From contig DITN01000039.1 in NCBI GenBank assembly GCA_002422865.1, forward strand, positions 1-17,500: 17,500 nt of DNA, written 5' to 3'. Below the pieces are notes generated by a model, which saw only the letters and a list, made by a program, of their open reading frames with translations, had not been told where the DNA came from and ran no database searches. Each line of letters begins with the position of its first letter. Positions within the stretch are counted from its first letter, which is position 1. Shown one piece after another: positions 8,785 to 15,806 of the stretch. The stretch is from Bacteroidetes bacterium UBA6183 (GTDB lineage: Bacteria > Bacteroidota > Bacteroidia > UKL13-3). Both the position numbers and the translations under genes were made by a program.

Positions 8785-9163
8785 ACAGTATTTGATAGAT
8801 GCAAATTCTTTGCTGGATTACCTCTCTGGGAGATTAACAGATACCGCAATGGGTTTTATGGATGAAGTTGTTGATGCCATTCCTAATGTATCAGTGGTGA
8901 CTAAAATTGAGGTGCTTTCTGTTAATTTGCATGACGAACACATGCAACTTTTGCATAACTTTATGAGTGATGCCATTATATTGGATCTATCACCTAACGT
9001 GGTAAAAAATTGTATCGTAATCTGTAAAACGCATAGTATAGATTTACCTCGAGCCATTATAGCAGCAACAGCAGTAACTTATAACTACACGCTTATTACC
9101 GACACCCCTGAATTATATGCCAATATAAAGGGATTATCTATTATTGATGTGCGCTACATTTAA
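8774..9163 (+). CDS. PIN-domain protein (VapC-like), one catalytic residue changed
   Basis: A 129-residue PIN-domain protein of VapC size. VapC toxins are Mg-dependent RNases held in check by the antitoxin encoded just upstream. The fold is recognisable: YLIDANSLLDYL with D9, the TKIEVLS strand/helix with E46, the helix IDLPRAIIAATA (89-100), then LITDTPELYANIKGL with D110. In most family members the helix reads LPDAIIAATA, and its aspartate is the third metal ligand; here that position is R93 (codon CGA). D90 is the nearest acidic residue. The protein may therefore be a weak or inactive nuclease, or use an altered site. The start overlaps the preceding gene by 11 bases, implying translational coupling. 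The stop at 9161 is followed 8 bases later by the rimP promoter. Confidence 0.82.
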   Translation: METKQYLIDANSLLDYLSGRLTDTAMGFMDEVVDAIPNVSVVTKIEVLSVNLHDEHMQLLHNFMSDAIILDLSPNVVKNCIVICKTHSIDLPRAIIAATAVTYNYTLITDTPELYANIKGLSIIDVRYI

Positions 9164-9171
9164 AGCTTAAG

Positions 9172-9202
9172 TTTGTATTTGTAAAAAACAAACCTATATT
9201 TG
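9172..9202 (+). promoter_or_regulatory. Promoter of the rimP-nusA-infB operon
   Basis: TTTG (9172-9175), 19 bases, then TATATTTG (9195-9202): a full match to the Bacteroidota promoter pattern, starting 9 bases after the PIN gene stop. Transcription should start near 9208, upstream of the hairpin at 9229-9258. Confidence 0.8.
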
Positions 9203-9228
9203 CATTACTTTATTGAAAATTAATTGAT

Positions 9229-9258
9229 GAGGGGACCCAAAAAGTCCCCTCTCTTTTT
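9229..9258 (+). terminator. Terminator-like hairpin in the rimP leader (possible attenuator)
   Basis: GAGGGGAC (9229-9236) pairs with GTCCCCTC (9244-9251), an 8-bp perfect stem with a 7-base loop, followed by TCTTTTT (9252-9258). It lies after the operon promoter and ends 14 bases before the rimP ATG. It can end transcripts from the upstream toxin-antitoxin pair, and it can also attenuate transcripts starting at the rimP promoter. The C that breaks the T-run suggests a terminator of moderate strength. Confidence 0.75.
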
Positions 9259-9272
9259 ACCTCAAATTGAAC

Positions 9273-9731
9273 ATGGAGATTGTATCGCAAATTAAAGAAT
9301 GGACAGAAGCCTTTTTACCGCAAGAGTTATTTTTGGTTGATATAGAAACCAAAATAGGAAGCAGTAAAATAAGCATCTTTATTGATGGAGATCAAGGGGT
9401 TGATATTCCGGCATGCCAAAAATTGTCACGCCATTTATCAGATAAACTTGATGAACAAAATTATGGAGAGGAGCCTTATTACTTAGAGGTCTCATCACCG
9501 GGCGCAGATAGTCCGCTGCTTAAGTTTCGTCAGTACCCTAAACATGTTGGCAGAGAGCTTTTTGTAAAACTAAAAGCCGAAACCGAATTAACAGGTAAAT
9601 TAGTTTCAGTAACCGAAGATGCAATAACCATAGCCCTTAAAGATAAAAAGAAAGGTTATGTGAATGCACCAGAAAAAATAATTCCATTTGCTGATGTAGC
9701 TGAAGCAAGTGTAATTTTATCATTTAAATAA
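9273..9731 (+). CDS. rimP: Ribosome maturation factor RimP
   Basis: Cytoplasmic factor needed for maturation of the 30S ribosomal subunit. The ATG at 9273 gives 152 residues, the normal size; a TTG two codons earlier at 9267 is possible but less likely. The two RimP domains are visible: an N-terminal alpha/beta domain with LFLVDIETKIGSSKISIFID and the family motif YYLEVSSPGADSPL near residue 70, and a C-terminal Sm-like barrel with GRELFVKLKAETELTGKLVS and the end segment PFADVAEASVILSF. Gene order rimP-nusA-infB is conserved across bacteria and supports the call. No Shine-Dalgarno is seen. The leader contains a terminator-like hairpin, so rimP should be the first gene controlled by any attenuation. 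nusA follows after 24 bases. Confidence 0.93.
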   Translation: MEIVSQIKEWTEAFLPQELFLVDIETKIGSSKISIFIDGDQGVDIPACQKLSRHLSDKLDEQNYGEEPYYLEVSSPGADSPLLKFRQYPKHVGRELFVKLKAETELTGKLVSVTEDAITIALKDKKKGYVNAPEKIIPFADVAEASVILSFK

Positions 9732-9755
9732 AAACAATAATTAAACATATATACT

Positions 9756-10991
9756 ATGCATAGTTCTGGCTTAATTGACTCGTTTAGTGAGTTTAAAGAA
9801 TTTAAAAACATAGATCGCGCCACCATGCAGCGCGTGTTAGAAGACGTATTTCGCAGTATGCTTCGTAAAAAGTACAACAGCGATGAATTTTTTAGTGTGA
9901 TTGTGAACGATAGCAGCGGGGATTTAGAAATTTGGCACAACCGTGAAATTGTTCACGATGGTGAAGTTGAAGATATTCGTAAAGAAATTTCATTGGCTGA
10001 AGCACGTAAAATTGAACCTGATTTTGAGGTTGGCGAGGAAGTAACCGAGGAGGTAACCTTAGAAAGTTTTGGTCGTAGAGCTATTTTGGCTGCTCGTCAA
10101 ACCTTAATGGGTAAAATTCTTGAATTGGAAAAAGACGAATTGTACCGCAAGTATAAAGATAGAGTTGGTGAGGTTATTAGCGGTGAAGTATATCAAATCT
10201 GGAAAAAAGAAATCATGATTTTGGATGATGAAGGTAACGAACTTTTATTGCCAAAAACAGAAATGATTCCTGCTGATCACTACAAAAAAGGTGACGCCAT
10301 CAAAGCTGTAGTATTAAAAGTTGAAATGTACAATGGTTCGCCACGTATTATTTTGAGCCGTACCGCACCGGTATTCTTGGAGCGTTTGTTCGAGATGGAA
10401 GTACCTGAAATTATTGATGGTGTGATTGCTGTTAAGAAAATAGTTCGTGAACCGGGTGAGCGTGCCAAAGTAGCTGTAGAAAGCTTTGATGACAGAATTG
10501 ACCCTGTAGGTGCATGTGTGGGTATGAAAGGATCGCGTATACATGGTATTGTGAGAGAGTTACGTAACGAGAACATTGACGTAATTAACTTTACATCAAA
10601 TCTGCAATTATTGATTCAGCGTGCATTAAGCCCGGCAAAAGTATCATCTATTAAATTGGATGAGGAAAGCCGCAGAGCTGCTGTATATTTAAAACCTGAT
10701 CAAGTTTCTTTGGCAATCGGTAAAGGTGGTCATAACATCAAACTGGCGGGTAAATTAGCCGGAATGGAAATTGATGTTTACCGCGAGAGCGATGAAGATG
10801 AGGGAGATATTGATTTAGACGAATTTGCAGACGAAATTGATGGCTGGATTTTAGAAGAATTAAAAAATATTGGTTGCGATACGGCCCGCAGCGTATTAAA
10901 TTTAACAGTTGCTGATTTGGTTCGTAGAACCGAGTTAGAGGAAGAGACTGTAAATGAGGTTCGCAGAATACTGCAAGCCGAATTTGAATAG
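9756..10991 (+). CDS. nusA: Transcription termination/antitermination factor NusA
   Basis: RNA-polymerase-binding factor that promotes pausing and intrinsic termination and takes part in antitermination. The 411 residues hold, in order, the N-terminal RNAP-binding domain (about 1-125, with FKEFKNIDRATMQRVLEDVF), an S1 RNA-binding domain (about 135-200, starting GEVISGEVYQI), and two KH domains with GMKG (256-259) and IGKGG (321-325). An acidic linker rich in D and E (about 345-357) leads to one helix-hairpin-helix-like C-terminal segment (about 358-411). This is shorter than the E. coli protein, which has two acidic C-terminal repeats, and is normal for the phylum as far as I know. It lies 24 bases after rimP with an A/T-rich, Shine-Dalgarno-free start, and 121 bases before infB. 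NusA can act on intrinsic terminators, which makes the leader hairpin of its own operon noteworthy. Confidence 0.96.
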   Translation: MHSSGLIDSFSEFKEFKNIDRATMQRVLEDVFRSMLRKKYNSDEFFSVIVNDSSGDLEIWHNREIVHDGEVEDIRKEISLAEARKIEPDFEVGEEVTEEVTLESFGRRAILAARQTLMGKILELEKDELYRKYKDRVGEVISGEVYQIWKKEIMILDDEGNELLLPKTEMIPADHYKKGDAIKAVVLKVEMYNGSPRIILSRTAPVFLERLFEMEVPEIIDGVIAVKKIVREPGERAKVAVESFDDRIDPVGACVGMKGSRIHGIVRELRNENIDVINFTSNLQLLIQRALSPAKVSSIKLDEESRRAAVYLKPDQVSLAIGKGGHNIKLAGKLAGMEIDVYRESDEDEGDIDLDEFADEIDGWILEELKNIGCDTARSVLNLTVADLVRRTELEEETVNEVRRILQAEFE

Positions 10992-11006
10992 AATATTGGT
11001 TAATAT

Positions 11007-11040
11007 CTGCATAAGCTAAACGATTGTTTGGTTTATGCAG
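11007..11040 (+). other. 15-bp hairpin between nusA and infB
   Basis: The arm at 11007-11021 (CTGCATAAGCTAAAC) pairs along its whole length with 11026-11040 (GTTTGGTTTATGCAG), with two G-U pairs and a GATT loop. No T-run follows, so it is not an intrinsic terminator. As RNA it could be a processing or stability element in the nusA-infB transcript; as DNA it overlaps the -33 element of a candidate infB promoter. Confidence 0.7.
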
Positions 11041-11058
11041 GCAATAGCCTTACATTTG
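11027..11058 (+). promoter_or_regulatory. Candidate internal promoter for infB
   Basis: TTTG (11027-11030), 20 bases, then TACATTTG (11051-11058), a full match to TAnnTTTG with acceptable spacing. Transcription would start near 11065, leaving a leader of about 48 bases before the infB ATG. The -33 element lies within the right arm of the hairpin at 11007-11040. Confidence 0.55.
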
Positions 11059-11112
11059 AGCCGCTTTTTGGCGCAGCCGTCATCGTCAAAAGCATAGTTT
11101 TAAAAACATTAA

Positions 11113-14100
11113 ATGAGCGAAAACAAAGAATCTGTCCGTTTAAACGCAGTAGTAAAAGAGCTTAACGTGGGCATTCAAACCCTTGTTGAACACCTAGCCA
11201 AAAAAGGCTTTATGGTGGAGAACAAGCCTACGACCAAAATCACCGGTGAAATGTACCAGGTGTTACTTGGTGCTTTCCAGTCGGACAAAAAAGTTAAAGA
11301 TGATGCGAAAGCATTGATCAAACCAAAAGTAAAGAAGGAAGAGGTCAACATTCAACCTCCGGTTAAAAAAGAAACCGCAGCGGATGAAGAAGACTATGAT
11401 GACGGTATTTTAATCAAAACCGGTTTAGCACCAACTAATACTCCGGTAAAACCAACCGAACCTAAAAAGGAAGAACCTGCTCCTGTTCAAGAGGAAAAAG
11501 TACATATTCCTGCTCCGGTTGTTGAAGTGAAAAAAGAAGAGGTTGTTGTTGAACCAACAGTAACCGAAGTATCTGATGATAAAGGCGGGTTAAAGGTTTT
11601 AGGCAAAATAAATTTGGAGGATTTAAATCCTAAGAAAAAGAAAAAGGCCGAACCTACTGCACCGATTCCACCTGCCAAAACCGAAGCTCCAAAGGCTGAG
11701 AAGAAAGCAGAAGAAAAGAAACCAAAAGCAGAAGTTGTTGTTCCGGAACCAAAGGTAGAAGAGGTTGTAAAACCAATTGAACCTAAGGCCGAGAAAACTC
11801 CTGAGCCAAAAGTAGTGGTTGAAGAGAAAGTGGAAACACCAATTGTTACAGATGCTCCGGTTGATAGCGATGATTCGCGTGTAACAGAGCCAAACTACGA
11901 AAAACTTTCAGGCTTAAAGGTTATGGGTAAGATTCAACTTCCGGTTGAACAACCTAAAAAACCGCAACCTGTTGCAAGTAGTGATGATACGAACAAAAAG
12001 AAAAGACGTAGAAAAAACTTTGTTGGCGGAAGCGACAATTTAGATATTAAAAAGGTTGAAGGAACCAATCCTCAACCACAAAATCGTGGTGGTTACCAAG
12101 GTAACAATAACCGCGGACCGGGTGGAAACAACCCAGGCGGTGGAAATCGTCCGGGTGGTGGATATCAAGGAAACAATAACCGTGGTCCAGCGGGTAATAA
12201 TCCAAATGGACCTCGTCCTCCGTTTAACAAAGGCGGAAAAGGAAACTTCCAACCACGTACCGGACAACCTGCAGAAAAAGCAGAAATTACCGATAAGGAA
12301 ATTCAAGATAAACTAAAAGCAACTTTAGCACGTATCAATGGCCAACAAAACATTGGTCAGGTGCGTAGCAAAATCCGTAAACAAAAACGTGATGCTGCTG
12401 CCGACAGACGTGAAGAGGAAGCAATGGAGCTTGAAGGCCAAAAGAAAATTAAGGTAACAGAATTTGTAACGGCCAATGAATTGGCGCAAATGATGGACTT
12501 GCCTATTACCAATATCATCTCGGCATGTATGTCGTTAGGGTTAATGGTAAGTATAAACCAACGTTTAGATGCCGAAACCATTGCTATTGTTGCAGAGGAG
12601 TTTGGTTTTGAAGTAGAATTTGTAACTACAGATTTAATTGAAACCATTGAAGAGGAGATTGATGCTGAAGAAGATTTAGTATCTCGTCCACCTATTGTAA
12701 CGGTAATGGGTCACGTAGATCATGGTAAAACATCTTTATTGGATTATATCCGTAAAGCAAATGTTATTGCCGGTGAAGCGGGCGGTATCACCCAGCACAT
12801 TGGTGCTTACGAGGTTACTTTAGCCAATGGCAAACATGTAACTTTCTTAGATACTCCCGGTCACGAGGCGTTTACAGCGATGCGTGCCCGTGGTGCTAAA
12901 ATCACAGATATTGTAATTATCGTTATCGCAGCAGATGATAGCGTGATGCCACAAACGAAAGAGGCGATTAGTCACTCGTTGGCAGCAGGTGTACCTATTG
13001 TGTTTGCAATCAATAAAATTGATCGTGATGGTGCTAATCCTGATAAAATCCGCGAACAATTATCGGCCATGAATATTTTGGTTGAAGAGTGGGGTGGTAA
13101 ATATCAGTGTCAGGAAATATCGGCCAAAAAAGGTTTAAATATCGATTCGTTACTTGAAAAAGTATTGTTAGAATCAGAAATGTTAAACCTTAAAGCTAAT
13201 CCGAATAAACGTGCGGTGGGTAGTGTAATAGAGGCCACATTAGATAAAGGTCGTGGTATTACCACAACTGTAATGGTACAAGCCGGCACACTAAGAGTAG
13301 GAGATCCTATTTTAGCCGGTACACATAGCGGTAAGGTTAAAGCCATGTTTGATGAGCGTGGTAAAAAAATGACCATCGCAGGCCCGTCTACTCCTGTAGT
13401 ATTATTAGGTTTTGACGGTGCACCACAAGCAGGTGACAAGTTTTTGGTTACCAAATCAGAACAAGAAGCTAAAGAAATTAGTAACAAACGCTCGCAATTA
13501 CAACGCGAACAAGGTATACGTACACAAAAACACATTACCCTTGATGAAATCGGAAGACGATTGGCAATTGGTAACTTTAAAGAACTTAAGGTTATTGTTA
13601 AGGGTGACGTGGATGGTTCGGTAGAGGCGTTAAGCGATTCGTTAATTAAGCTATCAACCGAGGAAGTTGCAGTAAATGTAATTTACAAAGGTGTTGGTCA
13701 AATTTCGGAAAGCGATGTATTGTTAGCTTCTGCATCAGATGCGATTGTAATTGGTTTCCAAGTTCGTCCTTCGCCACAAGCGCGTAAGTTAGCCGAATCA
13801 GAAGCCATTGATATTCGCTTGTACAGTATTATTTACGATGCTATTGCACAAATTAAGGATGCAATGGAAGGTATGTTGGCTCCTAAAGAAGAGGAGAAAA
13901 TTACTGGTAACGTGGAAATACGTGAAGTATTCAAAATTACCAAAGTGGGTACTGTTGCCGGATGTTATGTTACCGAAGGTAAAATATTCCGTAACTCTAA
14001 AGTACGTATCATACGCGATGGTGTGGTGATTCATACAGGCGAGTTGGCATCGTTAAAACGTTTTAAAGACGATATGAAAGAAGTAGCTTATGGTTACGAG

Positions 14101-14193
14101 TGCGGATTGAACTTCAATAACTTTAACGATATTAAAGTGGGGGATATGATTGAAGCATACGAAATTGTAGAAGTTAAACGTACCTTAAAATAG
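11113..14193 (+). CDS. infB: Translation initiation factor IF-2
   Basis: GTPase that brings initiator fMet-tRNA to the 30S subunit and promotes subunit joining. At 1026 residues it is longer than E. coli IF2 (890), because of a long N-terminal extension. Residues 1-60 form a first IF2_N-type domain (VRLNAVVKELNVGIQTLVEHL). About 65-320 is a Lys/Glu/Pro/Val-rich disordered region with a ten-residue motif repeated at 159-168 and 267-276 (GLKVxGKIxL). Residues 326-386 are rich in Gly, Asn, Arg and Pro, with GGYQGNNNRGP repeated at 326 and 349. A second IF2_N domain (VTEFVTANELAQMM) precedes the G domain: GHVDHGKT (533-540), DTPGH (580-584) and NKID (634-637). Domains II, III and IV follow, with VKGDVDGSVEAL and the C-terminal tRNA-binding domain. 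The start is ATG in AT-rich sequence. It is the last gene of the rimP operon and ends at strong terminators. Confidence 0.97.
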   Translation: MSENKESVRLNAVVKELNVGIQTLVEHLAKKGFMVENKPTTKITGEMYQVLLGAFQSDKKVKDDAKALIKPKVKKEEVNIQPPVKKETAADEEDYDDGILIKTGLAPTNTPVKPTEPKKEEPAPVQEEKVHIPAPVVEVKKEEVVVEPTVTEVSDDKGGLKVLGKINLEDLNPKKKKKAEPTAPIPPAKTEAPKAEKKAEEKKPKAEVVVPEPKVEEVVKPIEPKAEKTPEPKVVVEEKVETPIVTDAPVDSDDSRVTEPNYEKLSGLKVMGKIQLPVEQPKKPQPVASSDDTNKKKRRRKNFVGGSDNLDIKKVEGTNPQPQNRGGYQGNNNRGPGGNNPGGGNRPGGGYQGNNNRGPAGNNPNGPRPPFNKGGKGNFQPRTGQPAEKAEITDKEIQDKLKATLARINGQQNIGQVRSKIRKQKRDAAADRREEEAMELEGQKKIKVTEFVTANELAQMMDLPITNIISACMSLGLMVSINQRLDAETIAIVAEEFGFEVEFVTTDLIETIEEEIDAEEDLVSRPPIVTVMGHVDHGKTSLLDYIRKANVIAGEAGGITQHIGAYEVTLANGKHVTFLDTPGHEAFTAMRARGAKITDIVIIVIAADDSVMPQTKEAISHSLAAGVPIVFAINKIDRDGANPDKIREQLSAMNILVEEWGGKYQCQEISAKKGLNIDSLLEKVLLESEMLNLKANPNKRAVGSVIEATLDKGRGITTTVMVQAGTLRVGDPILAGTHSGKVKAMFDERGKKMTIAGPSTPVVLLGFDGAPQAGDKFLVTKSEQEAKEISNKRSQLQREQGIRTQKHITLDEIGRRLAIGNFKELKVIVKGDVDGSVEALSDSLIKLSTEEVAVNVIYKGVGQISESDVLLASASDAIVIGFQVRPSPQARKLAESEAIDIRLYSIIYDAIAQIKDAMEGMLAPKEEEKITGNVEIREVFKITKVGTVAGCYVTEGKIFRNSKVRIIRDGVVIHTGELASLKRFKDDMKEVAYGYECGLNFNNFNDIKVGDMIEAYEIVEVKRTLK

Positions 14194-14218
14194 CATAAAT
14201 AAATTTATTTATAAATAT

Positions 14219-14250
14219 AAAACGACTGCCCATGGGTGGTCGTTTTTGTT
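14219..14250 (+). terminator. Intrinsic terminator of infB
   Basis: AAAACGACTGCC (14219-14230) pairs with GGTGGTCGTTTT (14235-14246), 12 bp with two G-U pairs and a CATG loop, followed by further T. It lies 25 bases after the infB stop. Confidence 0.82.
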
Positions 14251-14266
14251 TTGGACTGTAGCCAAC

Positions 14267-14301
14267 AAAAAACGCGCGGAGCAAAGCTCCGCGCGTTTTT
14301 T
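14267..14301. terminator. Bidirectional terminator between infB and glyA
   Basis: A perfect 16-bp inverted repeat: six A, then CGCGCGGAGC, an AAA loop, then GCTCCGCGCG and six T. A-run and T-run make it work on either strand. It backs up the infB terminator and can stop leftward glyA transcripts. Its GC-rich core stands out from the AT-rich surroundings. Confidence 0.85.
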
Positions 14302-14393
14302 CTATCAAGTTACTTCATGATGAAATAGCAGTCGTATGTGGTTATACGATTTGTAAATAATTTATGGAGCACTTTCTGTTAAGTTTTGTGCAA

Positions 14394-14438
14394 GCCCTGA
14401 AAGGGCGCAATATTCGTGCGATGTGCATCGCGCATTGC
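14394..14438 (+). repeat. REP-like pair of palindromes (single copy in window)
   Basis: A small hairpin GCCCT-GAA-AGGGC (14394-14406) is followed directly by a larger one: GCAAT (14407-14411) with ATTGC (14434-14438) outside, and GTGCGATG (14416-14423) with CATCGCGC (14426-14433) inside, with a 4-base bulge. No ORF crosses it. A short head motif plus an imperfect GC-rich hairpin is the form of repetitive extragenic palindromes spread by RAYT transposases. Only one copy lies in this window, so its repetitive nature is inference. The rest of the stretch 14302-14393 has only weak short palindromes (14314-14324 and 14332-14349). Confidence 0.45.
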
Positions 14439-14477
14439 AAAAAAAAGAGGCCGAACTTTTTAAGGTGCAGCCTCTTT
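14439..14477 (-). terminator. Intrinsic terminator of glyA
   Basis: Read on the minus strand, AAAGAGGC (14477-14470) pairs with GCCTCTTT (14451-14444) around an 18-base loop, and the stem runs into eight T (complement of 14446-14439). It begins 20 bases after the glyA stop. It directly abuts the REP-like element. Confidence 0.82.
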
Positions 14478-14497
14478 CATTTATAGTTTAATAAAAA

Positions 14498-15769
14498 CTA
14501 GCTGTACAAAGGGAAATTTTTCATCATGGTATTTACGCGTGAACGAACACTGCTTAAGGTTGCTTCGTTTTCATGATTCATAATTACTTCATCAATCAAC
14601 TCCACAATCTCTGCCATGTCTTTTTCTTTTAAACCACGTGTGGTAATTGCAGCCGTTCCAATACGAATACCGCTGGTAACAAATGGCGATTTATCATCAA
14701 ACGGAACCATGTTTTTGTTTAACGTAATATCGGCTTTAACCAAAGCATTTTCGGCAGCTTTACCACTTATATTTTTATTGCGTAAATCAATTAACATTAA
14801 ATGGTTATCAGTACCACCGCTTATAATTTGGTAACCTTTTGCAACCAATGCTTTTGCCATAGTTTGTGCGTTAACCTGCACTTGCTTCATGTAATCTTTA
14901 TACTCTTGCGTTAAAGCTTCACCAAATGCAATAGCTTTTGCTGCAATCACATGCTCCAGTGGTCCGCCCTGTGTTCCCGGAAAAACTGCTGCATCCAACA
15001 ATGCGCTCATCATTTTTATTTCTCCTTTTGGCGTTTTGTATCCCCATGGGTTTTCAAAATCTTTACCCATCATAATTATACCGCCACGTGGGCCGCGTAA
15101 TGTTTTATGTGTGGTTGATGTAACAATATGGCAATGTGGTAAAGGGTTATTTAATATGCCTGCAGCAATCATACCTGCTGGATGAGCAATATCTGCTAAC
15201 AACAGGGCACCAACACTGTCTGCAATTTTGCGCAAACGAGCATAATCCCAATCACGGCTGTATGCTGATGCACCACAAATCATTAATTTAGGTTTTACCT
15301 CAAGCGCTTTGGCCTCTACTTTATCATAATCAATTAAACCTGTTTCTTTCTCTACACCGTAAAAGTTTGGTACATATAATTTACCCGAAAAATTTACAGG
15401 CGAACCATGTGTTAAGTGCCCACCATGCGATAAATCAAACCCCAAAATGGCATCACCCGGGTTTAAGCAAGCTAACATAACTGCTGCATTGGCTTGCGCG
15501 CCACTGTGTGGCTGAACGTTTGCCCAAGCAGCACCAAATAATTCTTTTAACCTGTCAATAGCCAATTGCTCAACTTTATCAACTACTTCGCAGCCGCCAT
15601 AATAACGTTTACCCGGTAAACCCTCGGCATATTTATTGGTTAACACACTACCCATGGCTTCCATTACCTGTTTGGTAACAAAATTTTCAGAGGCAATAAG
15701 TTCAATACCGTGTTCTTGGCGGTTTAATTCATCGTTAATTAAGTCGAAAATTACTGTATCGCGTTTCAT
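14498..15769 (-). CDS. glyA: Serine hydroxymethyltransferase
   Basis: PLP-dependent cytoplasmic enzyme that converts serine and tetrahydrofolate to glycine and 5,10-methylene-tetrahydrofolate, the main source of one-carbon units. The 423 residues match the family. Visible motifs are LIASENF (24-30), NKYAEGLPGKRYYGGCE (45-61), the PLP-ring region QPHSGAQAN (86-94), LADIAHPAGM (191-200) and the Schiff-base motif STTHKTLRGPRGG with Lys222. The GTQGGPLEH segment and C-terminal SGIRIGTAA follow; nothing essential is missing. The ATG at 15769 lies in an A/T-rich leader. A possible minus-strand -7 box, CACTTTTG (15821-15814), is one base off consensus and lacks a good -33 element. The gene is divergent from the nucleotidyltransferase (108-base gap) and is closed by its own terminator. 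Very secure. Confidence 0.97.
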   Translation of the reverse strand: MKRDTVIFDLINDELNRQEHGIELIASENFVTKQVMEAMGSVLTNKYAEGLPGKRYYGGCEVVDKVEQLAIDRLKELFGAAWANVQPHSGAQANAAVMLACLNPGDAILGFDLSHGGHLTHGSPVNFSGKLYVPNFYGVEKETGLIDYDKVEAKALEVKPKLMICGASAYSRDWDYARLRKIADSVGALLLADIAHPAGMIAAGILNNPLPHCHIVTSTTHKTLRGPRGGIIMMGKDFENPWGYKTPKGEIKMMSALLDAAVFPGTQGGPLEHVIAAKAIAFGEALTQEYKDYMKQVQVNAQTMAKALVAKGYQIISGGTDNHLMLIDLRNKNISGKAAENALVKADITLNKNMVPFDDKSPFVTSGIRIGTAAITTRGLKEKDMAEIVELIDEVIMNHENEATLSSVRSRVNTMMKNFPLYS

Positions 15770-15806
15770 TATTTTATTTTTAGCAGGCGCAATTTAGCAT
15801 TTCTGC

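Noticed and set aside
9267..9272. TTG start for rimP two codons before the ATG
   Set aside because: The ATG at 9273 gives a normal RimP N-terminus, and nothing favours the TTG.
12088..12270. Gly/Asn-rich stretch as a frameshift or assembly error in infB
   Set aside because: The frame stays open across it, and rich, repeated linkers of this kind are common in Bacteroidota IF2.
12056..12316. 86-codon plus-strand ORF and an overlapping minus-strand ORF within infB
   Set aside because: Both are frame shadows of the Gly/Asn-rich part of IF2; the infB frame is intact on both sides, and the products are low-complexity.
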